NCBI GenBank assembly: GCA_001839685.1
Contig: MLAK01000374.1
Location: forward strand, 33,037-97,036
DNA length: 64,000 nt
DNA from: Tritrichomonas foetus
Lineage: Eukaryota; Parabasalia; Tritrichomonadida; Tritrichomonadidae
Direction: 5' to 3'
In this document: positions 48,640 to 57,620 of the stretch, in pieces
How the letters are laid out: every line of letters begins with the position of its first letter
Numbering within the stretch: the stretch's first letter is position 1
Notes under the pieces: model-generated
What the model was told of the DNA's origin: nothing
Database searches by the model: none
Seen by the model: only the letters and a program-made list of their open reading frames with translations
Translations under genes and position numbers: made by a program

Positions 48640-50667
48640 TTACAGCTTTTCAGTGATTGATTGTATTTCATTCACGAGGATTCCTACAGTCGGTAAACTT
48701 GATATCCATTGTGAAGATTTTCCATTTTTCGGAACAATTGTACATAATTGGTAAAACTTTGCCCAATAAATCACCAATCTTTTAACAATTTGTTTCATTA
48801 TTTCTTTTCCATTCAAAAAGTCACCAAATTTTGATAAATGTGTGTCAATCATCGATTTAATTCTTTCGGTATGCCTAGCTTTAAAATCTACAGCGATTTC
48901 TTCAAGCTCTGAAAGGTTGTAGTTTGTTTTTCTTGGTTGATCATTATCAACTTTTTCAAATGCATCAATAACAAGAGAAAATAGAGACTCAAAATGATTC
49001 TTCAGCAACAATTCTATAAATTTCATGTTCGTAACATTCAAATATTGATCAAAAATTGGAAGCACGACTGATTCTTCAACATCACGAAGTGTATTGACTA
49101 TATGGAAGTAATTATTTATTAAGAAAATTAATTCCATTTCTTCAGAAGAAAACGATTTACTAATTGTTTCTAACAATTGATTCATGGATTGACTGAGAGA
49201 CTGAGTTTCTTGGATAGTGAATTCATCAGTATCTTTATTATTAACCAGAGAAATAGACAAAGCGAATTCAGCAAATCTTTTTGTCAGAGAATTTGCTAAA
49301 TGGGCTGTTGCTTTATTTTCCGTGAAAATTGTAAGATTTGAAGGGTTTTCTGAATTTTGAGTAAAAGCAGCTCGATTAGCAGTCAAAATTGTTTTTAGTT
49401 TAGATGCAATCTTCTGTTGTATGCATTTGAAGTGTGCATCAAGTAATGATATTTTTCGTCTGACCATCTCTTTTTGATGAACGATGGCAAACCTCATGAA
49501 TATAATTAATGCAATTGGATCGGTGATTTTGTCAATAAGCTCAGTCATGAAGGTTTCCATATATCTGGAAGTTGATGAGAAAATCGGCATGCCGATATTT
49601 GGATCATCGAAGAAATCAGAAGCAAAAACTGTTTCCGCGGTTATTGTATCAATCAAAGTTTGATATAAAGATCTCATAAACGCTTCAACAGGATATTGAT
49701 CATCACCAAATGGCTGTGGTGGAGAAAGGATCTCGTGAAGGATTCGATGTCGCTCCCTAATTTCGAAAAATGCGGTGGATTCAGAAATTGTTCGCTTCGA
49801 TGAAAAGAATCCTTTTTGAACAACAGGAAAAATCATTTCTTGTGAAATTGAAATAGGATTCATTTTTCTGAACACTCTCTTTGCCAACATTTTGAAATTT
49901 TCGAGGTAAATTCGAGACATAATTGCGACGTAATATTCGCGAATTGTCTGTTCAACATCTGGCGAATTATTTTTGAGGAATTTGAATAAATATTTGGATT
50001 TAAGAAGCTCTGTTTGAACGGCAACTTGGTCAGTGCCATAATGATCGCGTAAATGATCGATTCTCGAAAGAAGCCATTTTCTAACGTTATCTGATGCTTT
50101 TAATCGTAGTCTGTCGAGTGGAATTCTTGTTTCTTTTGCAGCCGCTGAAGATTTGAATGCATCTTGTTTGATAATCTCGAGTTTGTGATTTAATTGATTG
50201 AGCCACTTCACATAGCGAGGCCCAACAACACCGTTTACAATTTGGTTGATGAATTCTCTCGAAAGGGATATGTCGCGAGCGTATTGGCCGAGTAGAGTTT
50301 CGAGATTTTTTCGGTTATTTAATTTTATCGTAATGGCCTGAGAGCGAGTTTGAAGCGTGCAAATGTCGGACGATAGCTGAGAAAGGGAACCTTTGAATTG
50401 GGAGAGCGATTTTTCGATTTCGGCGAGGGCATTATCGCATTGCATTATTTCGGTGTTGAGTTGGTTTGCTGTTGGAACTTGTCGTAAATAGTCTTCGATT
50501 GATTCACCTTCGACGATTTTGAGTTGTTTTGCAATTTCTGATCCATAATTTTGAAGATCGACGCCGACCGCAAGAACTTCGCGAACAGATGGATCTTGAG
50601 CGAAATTTTCAATATCTTGTTCCATTTCATCGAATAAATACAGCGATTCTTGATCTATATCATTCAT
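48640..50667 (-). CDS. VPS52: VPS52, GARP/EARP tethering complex subunit
   Basis: 675 residues, the usual length for the family. The N-terminal signature is clear: FAQDPSVREVLAVGVDLQNY, then the VEGESIEDYLRQ segment, IMQCDNALAEIEKSLSQFKG and IKLNNRKNLETLLGQYARD, matching the conserved Vps52/Sac2 coiled-coil region. The middle block RLRLKASDNVRKWLLSRI also fits. The C-terminal half is the CATCHR helical rod. VPS52 works with VPS51, 53 and 54 to tether endosome-derived vesicles at the trans-Golgi network. The gene is divergent from the PMT gene and shares with it a promoter containing a GGTC/GACC dyad. Confidence 0.87.
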   Translation of the reverse strand: MNDIDQESLYLFDEMEQDIENFAQDPSVREVLAVGVDLQNYGSEIAKQLKIVEGESIEDYLRQVPTANQLNTEIMQCDNALAEIEKSLSQFKGSLSQLSSDICTLQTRSQAITIKLNNRKNLETLLGQYARDISLSREFINQIVNGVVGPRYVKWLNQLNHKLEIIKQDAFKSSAAAKETRIPLDRLRLKASDNVRKWLLSRIDHLRDHYGTDQVAVQTELLKSKYLFKFLKNNSPDVEQTIREYYVAIMSRIYLENFKMLAKRVFRKMNPISISQEMIFPVVQKGFFSSKRTISESTAFFEIRERHRILHEILSPPQPFGDDQYPVEAFMRSLYQTLIDTITAETVFASDFFDDPNIGMPIFSSTSRYMETFMTELIDKITDPIALIIFMRFAIVHQKEMVRRKISLLDAHFKCIQQKIASKLKTILTANRAAFTQNSENPSNLTIFTENKATAHLANSLTKRFAEFALSISLVNNKDTDEFTIQETQSLSQSMNQLLETISKSFSSEEMELIFLINNYFHIVNTLRDVEESVVLPIFDQYLNVTNMKFIELLLKNHFESLFSLVIDAFEKVDNDQPRKTNYNLSELEEIAVDFKARHTERIKSMIDTHLSKFGDFLNGKEIMKQIVKRLVIYWAKFYQLCTIVPKNGKSSQWISSLPTVGILVNEIQSITEKL

Positions 50668-50724
50668 GGAAATTGGAGACCGTTAACAATGTCTTCTTTA
50701 TTTTCACCACTCCTATTTTCCGCG

Positions 50725-50787
50725 TTTATATGGTCTATAATTCTGATGAAATGACCATATAAATACGTAAAAAGCTGATATAGAAAA
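50725..50787. promoter_or_regulatory. GGTC-N17-GACC dyad, copy 3, with extended block
   Basis: TTTATATGGTC (50725-50735) and GACCATATAAA (50753-50763) are perfect 11-nt inverted repeats separated by 17 nt. The block from GACC onward matches the one at 26810-26844 at 32 of 35 positions. It lies in the 161-bp divergent promoter of VPS52 and PMT. Confidence 0.65.
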
Positions 50788-50828
50788 AGAATTGTGAATA
50801 TAAATGTTTATGAATTGTTATATGAAAA

Positions 50829-52172
50829 GTGGATGTTTCTCAATTCATGGAAAAATCAACAAAGAAATATTTAGGATTCTTTCCTCTTCAATGGGCAGCC
50901 ATAATATTTGTTGCAATTGTGTCATTTGCTATTCATCTTCCCCGACTTGATCATCCATGCGTTGTTGTATTTGATGAAACCCACTTTGGTGGATTCATTT
51001 CCGATTATCTCAGAGGGATTTGCTTTTTCGATATTCACCCTCCTCTTGCAAAACTAATGCTTGCAGGACAGGCATATGTTACAGGATATCATGGCGATTT
51101 CAACTTCTCAAAAATGGATTCCAAATATTCGAGCGATTTTTACATACCAATTCGATTTCTTCCCGCTTTTCTTTGTTCACTCGCATCACCATTAATGACT
51201 GCCACCTTACTACTTCAGCATGTTTCAATTTCAATGTCAGTTTTATGCGGATTATTATTTTCTTTTGAATTCAATCAAATCACACAAAGTCGTTTAATTT
51301 TAACAGATGGAATCCTCTACTTCTTCGTTGCACTCTCCGTATTCACTACAGCGATCGAAGAAACATATGAAAGCGGATATTTCCTAATATTTATTCAAAC
51401 CCTTGCTGCATCATCAGCCTTCTGTACCAAATTTACAGCTGCTGGAGTCTTCATCCTAATTGCTGTATCACATTTCAAACTTGTTCTGAGACGTCCTCAT
51501 TGGTTTTTGACATTAGTCATTCGTGGCCTGTTTGTTTCGATTGTCTTTTTCATCTTTTTGTATTCAGTGATGGTCATTCACATAAAAGCAATGCCTATCA
51601 AAGGATATGGTGATCTTTACCTCGAATCGAATTACCGAACCTATCCAATGCCAAAACGAGTTTGGAAACTCCTTCTTGCAATGTACAGATACAATTCGCA
51701 ATTAGGATTCACCCATCCATTTCAAACGTATTGGTACCAATGGCCATTTGTAACCTACACACCATTATTTTTATATCACTCATCCAATTCATTTTTATTC
51801 TTATTTAGTAATCCTGTTGTTTCTGCATTGAGTTTTATTGGCTTCTTTGTTGGAATTTTTGCAAAAGAATTTGATTATTCAATTTGTTATTTAATATCTT
51901 ATCTTCCTTTCATTTTAGTCTCTAGATGTACATTTAACTACCATTATGAAATTCCCCTGATGTTTGGTATTCTATCCTTCTGTCGAGGTTTATCGACTTT
52001 AATAAAGTCTAGAAAGATACACCTGATTATAGCAATTTTTTTAATGATTCTTGTAGTTGCTTGCTTTATCTTTTGGTTCCCTTGGATTTACGCAACAAAT
52101 GTTACACGAGCACAAATGAAAAGAATGATCATTTGGCCACAAATGAAGAAATCGTGGGGCTATTACACTTAA
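50829..52172 (+). CDS. protein O-mannosyltransferase family (GT39) without MIR domains
   Basis: 447 residues, or 441 from the in-frame ATG at 50847. The PMT signature VVFDETHFGGFISDYLRG (residues 46-63) contains the catalytic Asp49-Glu50 pair and is followed by FFDIHPPLAKLMLAG. About ten membrane segments follow. THPFQTYWYQWPFV, SNPVVSALSFIGF and YLPFILVSRCTFNYHY match the conserved C-terminal PMT blocks. Eukaryotic PMTs are usually 700 or more residues with lumenal MIR repeats; here the loop is missing, an arrangement otherwise typical of prokaryotic PMTs. The reaction would be transfer of mannose from dolichyl-phosphate mannose to Ser/Thr in the ER. Divergent from VPS52. Confidence 0.82.
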   Translation: MDVSQFMEKSTKKYLGFFPLQWAAIIFVAIVSFAIHLPRLDHPCVVVFDETHFGGFISDYLRGICFFDIHPPLAKLMLAGQAYVTGYHGDFNFSKMDSKYSSDFYIPIRFLPAFLCSLASPLMTATLLLQHVSISMSVLCGLLFSFEFNQITQSRLILTDGILYFFVALSVFTTAIEETYESGYFLIFIQTLAASSAFCTKFTAAGVFILIAVSHFKLVLRRPHWFLTLVIRGLFVSIVFFIFLYSVMVIHIKAMPIKGYGDLYLESNYRTYPMPKRVWKLLLAMYRYNSQLGFTHPFQTYWYQWPFVTYTPLFLYHSSNSFLFLFSNPVVSALSFIGFFVGIFAKEFDYSICYLISYLPFILVSRCTFNYHYEIPLMFGILSFCRGLSTLIKSRKIHLIIAIFLMILVVACFIFWFPWIYATNVTRAQMKRMIIWPQMKKSWGYYT

Positions 52173-52872
52173 TAAGTAATCACTAACTCGTTTATAAACT
52201 TTACTTTTAGTGTTTGTTTTACTCCTAAACATTACGTAAAAAAAGTATTTTATTGCTAATTTTTCTATGTCAAAAAAACAGTCATAATTTATGACTCATA
52301 AATTATATTTTGAAGTTTCCAATGAGAGTTCTCCAAATAACTAAGGCAATGATTGTTATTGAGTATTTGATAATAGGTTAAGTATTGGTGCGTAATTTAA
52401 CATTGCTGAAGTGTTATGAATTTTTAAGATGTGTAACTATGGTTGATAATTCAGAATGTTTCATTCGAATTCTTCATCTTTGTAGTACAATTTTTGAAAG
52501 ATGGGTTAAACAAACATTGGATATTAGTTTGAGATATCGGGTTTTAGTATTTGAGCGTATCAAGTCGATACTAGACTTAGCCTTTCATTTCATTTTTGGA
52601 TTATACCAAAAAATGTCTTTTCTTTTGAAAAATAACTGGTTTATTAGTTTTTACATTTAGTGAAAATTTCAGAAAACCACGATTAACCACTGTAGAAAAT
52701 ATCTAGTAGACATGTCATATGAACGTTTATAGAGCAAATTCACTCACTAAGACATATCATGTAAAAATCGATAGATCACTTTATATTTGGTCTATTCTAT
52801 CGATTAATGCCTAACATAGAAAAAGTCAGAAATGTCATTTTTATGAGCAATATCTCTATCAAGTGATCTAAA
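52173..52872. other. intergenic, no gene seen
   Basis: About 700 bp. A 91-codon frame at 52385-52660 has an ordinary chance-like composition and no start context, so it is not called. Confidence 0.45.
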
Positions 52873-53757
52873 ATGCTTTTTTCATTATTGATGATTCACA
52901 CTAAATCTATCCAAACCATTTATGAAGTTACAGACAAGCTCTCATTTTATCCAACACTTGAAGAATTGAAAGATTTTTCAGAAAATGGTTCTCTTTTTTT
53001 GGATATTACATTCCAAAGTAATCGGCCAAATTCATTATACATTTTAAAATGCAATGTGAAAATGACAAGATTAAATAGAAAACCATGCAAATGTCATAAT
53101 TCAAAATTCGAAACTGTTTATAAAAATAAATCAATGGAAATTCTGTATACAACACACAAAAAATCGTATTCACGAGTCACAGAATATTTATACAGCTCAA
53201 GAAACAGCATTGATGTATGGACAATAGCATTCCCTGATGATATGTGTCGTGATGGAATAATCTATTACAATGGATATCCACTAATTTTTGAACATTTTCA
53301 AAGAAATGATAAAAAATGTATGTTTATTCAAAATTATGATAAAGAACATCGAGAATTTAAAAATTTTGCAAAAAATGACAACATTACAATATATGAAGTC
53401 GAAACTTCGTCAATTAATAGTGCAGTTATAACATTTTCCATTAGTAATTCATTTTTACTATTCCCTCGAATACTATTAAGATTCAACTTTTCATGGTCCA
53501 TAAACGAAATTAAGACATTGGTATTCATATGCACAGTGATCAGTATTATTATACTAATTGTTATTCTAAATAGGGATCATAACAGGCCGAATAACTATAG
53601 GCATTCAGATCCTATAATTTTTTCTACGTACAATGCCCATATATTCCACAGAAATCGGTATTTTTTATCATCTTCAGATGAAGACTTTGATGGTTCATTT
53701 GATAATGCATTTCAAGATTCATTTAGCGATTCTTTTGGTGATTCATTCAGTGATTAA
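52873..53757 (+). CDS. type I membrane protein with acidic Ser/Asp/Phe tail
   Basis: 294 residues. A short hydrophobic N-terminus (MLFSLLMIHTKSIQTIY) can serve as a signal peptide. Residues about 20-210 are extracellular or lumenal with a few Cys (CNVKMTRLNRKPCKCH and others). One membrane segment lies at about 214-234 (TLVFICTVISIIILIVIL). The cytoplasmic tail of about 60 residues ends with four repeats of D-S/A-F-x-D (DGSFDNAFQDSFSDSFGDSF), which could act as an endocytic or adaptor-binding signal. Single-pass proteins of this kind are common on trichomonad surfaces. No family assigned. Confidence 0.55.
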   Translation: MLFSLLMIHTKSIQTIYEVTDKLSFYPTLEELKDFSENGSLFLDITFQSNRPNSLYILKCNVKMTRLNRKPCKCHNSKFETVYKNKSMEILYTTHKKSYSRVTEYLYSSRNSIDVWTIAFPDDMCRDGIIYYNGYPLIFEHFQRNDKKCMFIQNYDKEHREFKNFAKNDNITIYEVETSSINSAVITFSISNSFLLFPRILLRFNFSWSINEIKTLVFICTVISIIILIVILNRDHNRPNNYRHSDPIIFSTYNAHIFHRNRYFLSSSDEDFDGSFDNAFQDSFSDSFGDSFSD

Positions 53758-54712
53758 CATCAATATATTTGTTAAATACTTTCCCCGTACATATTGTATT
53801 ACATTACAATTTTTAAATTAATCATATTCATAAATAAATCACAGCTTTGTCTCAAGAGATTTATTCAATGAAAATTGTAAGCATTTGATTTGAGTAAAAA
53901 AATTAAACCAATACAAAATTTTCATCTAGGTATAAGCACAAATTAACAACAATAACATTTCGATTCCAAAAATCATTTAGTTAAACTTCAATATTTTGCA
54001 AAATATAAATATAAATTGGTTACTGATCGATCCTTCTAATGAAATTTATCATATTTATTCTTAATACGATCTCTTAAAATATAGTTCGCACTATTAGGAT
54101 TTGGTGTGTGTAATTGTGATAAGATAATTTCAAAATGATCCCAATTTTTTTCTAAAAGGATAAAATCCAAATGACTTCATTTGATTGTTGATTAATTTTT
54201 CATGGCATTGCATTCATTCAATAAGAATGGTTTGTACATCTGACATTTATAATATCTTCCGAACTTGCTAACTTTTAAAAGCAGTTTGAATTGTAAGCAT
54301 GCAAAAATGATAATCTTATAATGTAAAAATCTCATTTCATAAAAAAACCAAGTTGACCATTATTTTTCTTCATATGTTTTGATTTGGGAACATGTTCAAT
54401 AGGTAATACACATTATTGAATAAATATCAAGTGTTTTTGAACCTGATTCGAAATATGAGTATATATGAAATCAACACTACATTTATATTTCGATTTTCAG
54501 GAGGAAAACCAAATTCCATTTTACTCTCAAAAACTACATTCCATATAAAACATTATTTTTTCTTATGACTTTTTGGTTTAGATTTATTCATTCGCTCCTG
54601 GGATTTCAATACTTTTTTGAGGATATTATCGAACTTTTTAAATAAAATTAAATAACGATTTTCCCAATTTTCTGTAGGATTCACTTTTTCCTTCCTCAAA
54701 AAAGTCGAGAAC
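53758..54712. other. intergenic, no gene seen
   Basis: About 950 bp. Contains TTTATATTTCGATTTTCA at 54483-54500, identical to the word just before the Nse3/MAGE gene. No gene recognised. Confidence 0.45.
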
Positions 54713-57274
54713 ATGCACAACACCAAGAAACAGAGTTCTAACTCCCATGACCCGGTGCAGAAACACAAAACTGAAATGAAAAAGATTTTAGGTGTCGCCA
54801 ACAAAGCTATTGTTTCAACATCGCTCAAAGAAAAAAATGATTTATTATTAGATCTTCAAGAGCTCTTCACGCCTTTCATAGAAAACTTCGACAAGCATCA
54901 AACAATCCTCCGAATCAAGAACGACGAATTAAACGGCCTCAAAAAAAAATTAAACGAAGCGACAAATTTGAAAGATACTCTTCAAAGAAATACAGCTTTT
55001 TATTTAAACGCCAATCAAGCACGAATTCGACCGACCGAAGACAAATTAATCGAATCTATTCAAAATCTCGAAGATGAAATTTCGTCTCACCACCCGCTCG
55101 ATTTTCCAGAACGACTTGAGAAAGCTCTCAAATTGCCGGAGAAAAGCTATCAAAAGCTATTTTCAATAATCGATATAAATCTCAGGCGAATTGAGGAGCT
55201 CGCATATGCTTATAAAAAGAGACTGATCGTCGTTGAAGAGTCGCAGGAATCAACAGAAGTAGTAGCTCGTGATTATGGCAGCATCAATAATTTAATTGAA
55301 AAAGTGAATTCCTTAGAAAAAGAGAATGAAAAATTGAAAGCCGATGAAAAAGTTTTCATTCATGATGCGATTACTCGTAGAAGAAAATTCGCACAAATGA
55401 CCCCTGGAAGTGCGAGATGTTTTATTAAAACTTTTAAAGATATGATTCAAGCAGATAATTTTATAATCAAATCTTTTCGAGAAGAAGGTTTCGAAGCTGA
55501 TTTTGAAAACGCTGATCTTGATTTTGATGCAGTTTCTCCTGACACTGGATTTAAAACTGAACCAACTCATTTTGATGCGTCTGACTTCGGGAATACAACA
55601 GAACCTGATATAATCGCACCGATTCTAGGAAATAAATCACTGGAGGAAATGGTGTCGGCGTTTCAAAAAGTCAATCACAACATTGAAGCTACTAATTCAA
55701 AATTACTTGGTGAAATTACTGCAATACCTTTCAGGTACTACAAGCAAAAAGAATCTATTCTTTCCAGAATTGACAAAATAGGAGAAGCAAACGAGAGACT
55801 GTTAATGAAAGTTCATTCATTGAATCACGACTTAGATTTCAAAAATCAGGAAGTTTTGAATATGGCAAATATGCTACAACGAACAAACAAAGAAAAATTG
55901 AACTACAACGCTTTTTACGTTTACAGCCTAGGAAAAATTAAAAGATTGACAGAGTCTCATGTGAAATTAATTCATAGACAGACTACAAACAAAAGAATAT
56001 TACAACTATTGTATCAAACTGTATCTTCATGGGGACTTTCAATGTTTTATTCAAACCAACCAAAGCCAACGCTTCAAAACAATACAAAAAATAGTTCTAA
56101 CGACATCAACAAGCCAGCACCAAAACCCAAACCAAAATCAAGAGCAGCTTCAGCAACAGTATCTAGAGTCAAATTTATCCTACCCAATGATCCTCCAATT
56201 CAGAATTCTCAAAATGATAAAAACAAAAGAAATAATTATGAACACGAAGAGTCAGAAAATGATTACAATGATACAGAAAACGATGATGATATAAATAATG
56301 AAAATGAAAACGAAGGTCTTCTTGAAGAGATTGCTGAAGCAGGAAATGAAGCTGAAAATGTTGAAAGTGAAAAAAGTTTCAATGATGAAAATTATAACCA
56401 TAATATTTCTAATTCTAACACTAATTTCAACATTAATAGTGATCATGATAAAAGTGATAAAAATAGTGAATCTATTAGTGAAAGTATTGTTGAATTTGTG
56501 AGTGAAGAAGATGGAGAACAAGGTTGTGCTACTTTGTGTCAGTTTGAGAATCTTTATCTGAAGAAAATGGCTGAAGAAATGATTCAACAAATAAAAGCTG
56601 AAAATGATGCAAGACTAGATCGAAGTCCAAGAAAATCCAATGATGAAGATGGATCGCATCCTTCGAAAGATCCACAACATGAGCCAGTCACGGCTGCTGC
56701 CTTTCATGAAAGATTGATGGCCTTGAAAAAAACTAAGAAACCTCGACATGGATCTTCAGATTCTAATAATTTGAATGCACATAATAGTGTTCTTTCCAAT
56801 ATACCAAGTAGTAACAATAATAATTTGGTTTCAAGTAACAGTGAAACAAGTACCAATGACTTGAATGTCTCTAAAAATTCTTCTCAATGTCAATCAACAA
56901 ATCATCTTCCAAGTAGATCTTCAACAACCATTTTCTTTCATAATCGGCCGAGATATGAAATTATTCATGGCCTTTCAGTTGCATCTGAATTTGCTGGATT
57001 TGCTTTTGGTGTCGATAAAAAATTCCGTGCGGCAATTTCCAATTCTGTGAAAGAATCACTCTTACAAATCAAGAAAGAGATCCAGCAACAATTGAATGGA
57101 TTTGGAATTCCGTTTTCTGAACATATTTCAGAAATTAACATGTGCTCAAATCGAATCCTAGTGAAACACAAACAAGCAATTTCGATACAAACAGATGTAC
57201 AACCACGATTCGACGAAGAAACGCAAACATCGCAGACAGGCATGGTTAAACCAGCTCAAAAAAAACATAAGTAA
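54713..57274 (+). CDS. coiled-coil protein with acidic disordered centre
   Basis: 853 residues. Residues about 40-230 and 310-430 are coiled coil (LRIKNDELNGLKKKLNEATN; NERLLMKVHSLNHDLDFKNQ). Residues about 480-620 are acidic and Asn/Glu-rich. The region 700-760 is Ser/Asn-rich. The last 60 residues are helical and basic. AAAAAAGT lies about 10 nt before the ATG. Probably a cytoskeletal or scaffold protein; no family recognised. Confidence 0.55.
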   Translation: MHNTKKQSSNSHDPVQKHKTEMKKILGVANKAIVSTSLKEKNDLLLDLQELFTPFIENFDKHQTILRIKNDELNGLKKKLNEATNLKDTLQRNTAFYLNANQARIRPTEDKLIESIQNLEDEISSHHPLDFPERLEKALKLPEKSYQKLFSIIDINLRRIEELAYAYKKRLIVVEESQESTEVVARDYGSINNLIEKVNSLEKENEKLKADEKVFIHDAITRRRKFAQMTPGSARCFIKTFKDMIQADNFIIKSFREEGFEADFENADLDFDAVSPDTGFKTEPTHFDASDFGNTTEPDIIAPILGNKSLEEMVSAFQKVNHNIEATNSKLLGEITAIPFRYYKQKESILSRIDKIGEANERLLMKVHSLNHDLDFKNQEVLNMANMLQRTNKEKLNYNAFYVYSLGKIKRLTESHVKLIHRQTTNKRILQLLYQTVSSWGLSMFYSNQPKPTLQNNTKNSSNDINKPAPKPKPKSRAASATVSRVKFILPNDPPIQNSQNDKNKRNNYEHEESENDYNDTENDDDINNENENEGLLEEIAEAGNEAENVESEKSFNDENYNHNISNSNTNFNINSDHDKSDKNSESISESIVEFVSEEDGEQGCATLCQFENLYLKKMAEEMIQQIKAENDARLDRSPRKSNDEDGSHPSKDPQHEPVTAAAFHERLMALKKTKKPRHGSSDSNNLNAHNSVLSNIPSSNNNNLVSSNSETSTNDLNVSKNSSQCQSTNHLPSRSSTTIFFHNRPRYEIIHGLSVASEFAGFAFGVDKKFRAAISNSVKESLLQIKKEIQQQLNGFGIPFSEHISEINMCSNRILVKHKQAISIQTDVQPRFDEETQTSQTGMVKPAQKKHK

Positions 57275-57620
57275 GAATTTTTGAAGCAAGAATTTTCTGT
57301 TTTTTTAGAAATGTAATTTTATTTAGATTTTTTTTATTTGTAAACTATTTTATTTCTCGATTGAATTTTCCTTTTTTCCTGTGATTTTATCTTTTAACCA
57401 ATTACATTTTTCATTTGAGAAAAATAAAAGTCATGGAATAAAATATATTGTCATCAAAAAGATGCCAGTTTCATTTAACAAAATAAGAATGTTCAACAAG
57501 TATATACTATAAAAATCTTATTTTTGTGTCATGATACCATAAAACCATGGTGTAGTGTATATATATAAATTCGAGAGAAAAGAAATAGAAATGTAAAAAT
57601 TAACTGAAATTAAAAACATT
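57275..57620. other. intergenic between convergent genes
   Basis: T-rich after the plus-strand gene and A-rich before the minus-strand gene. Nothing else seen. Confidence 0.5.

Noticed and set aside
52385..52660. 91-codon frame between PMT and the type I membrane protein
   Set aside because: Composition is not distinguishable from chance and no start context is present.
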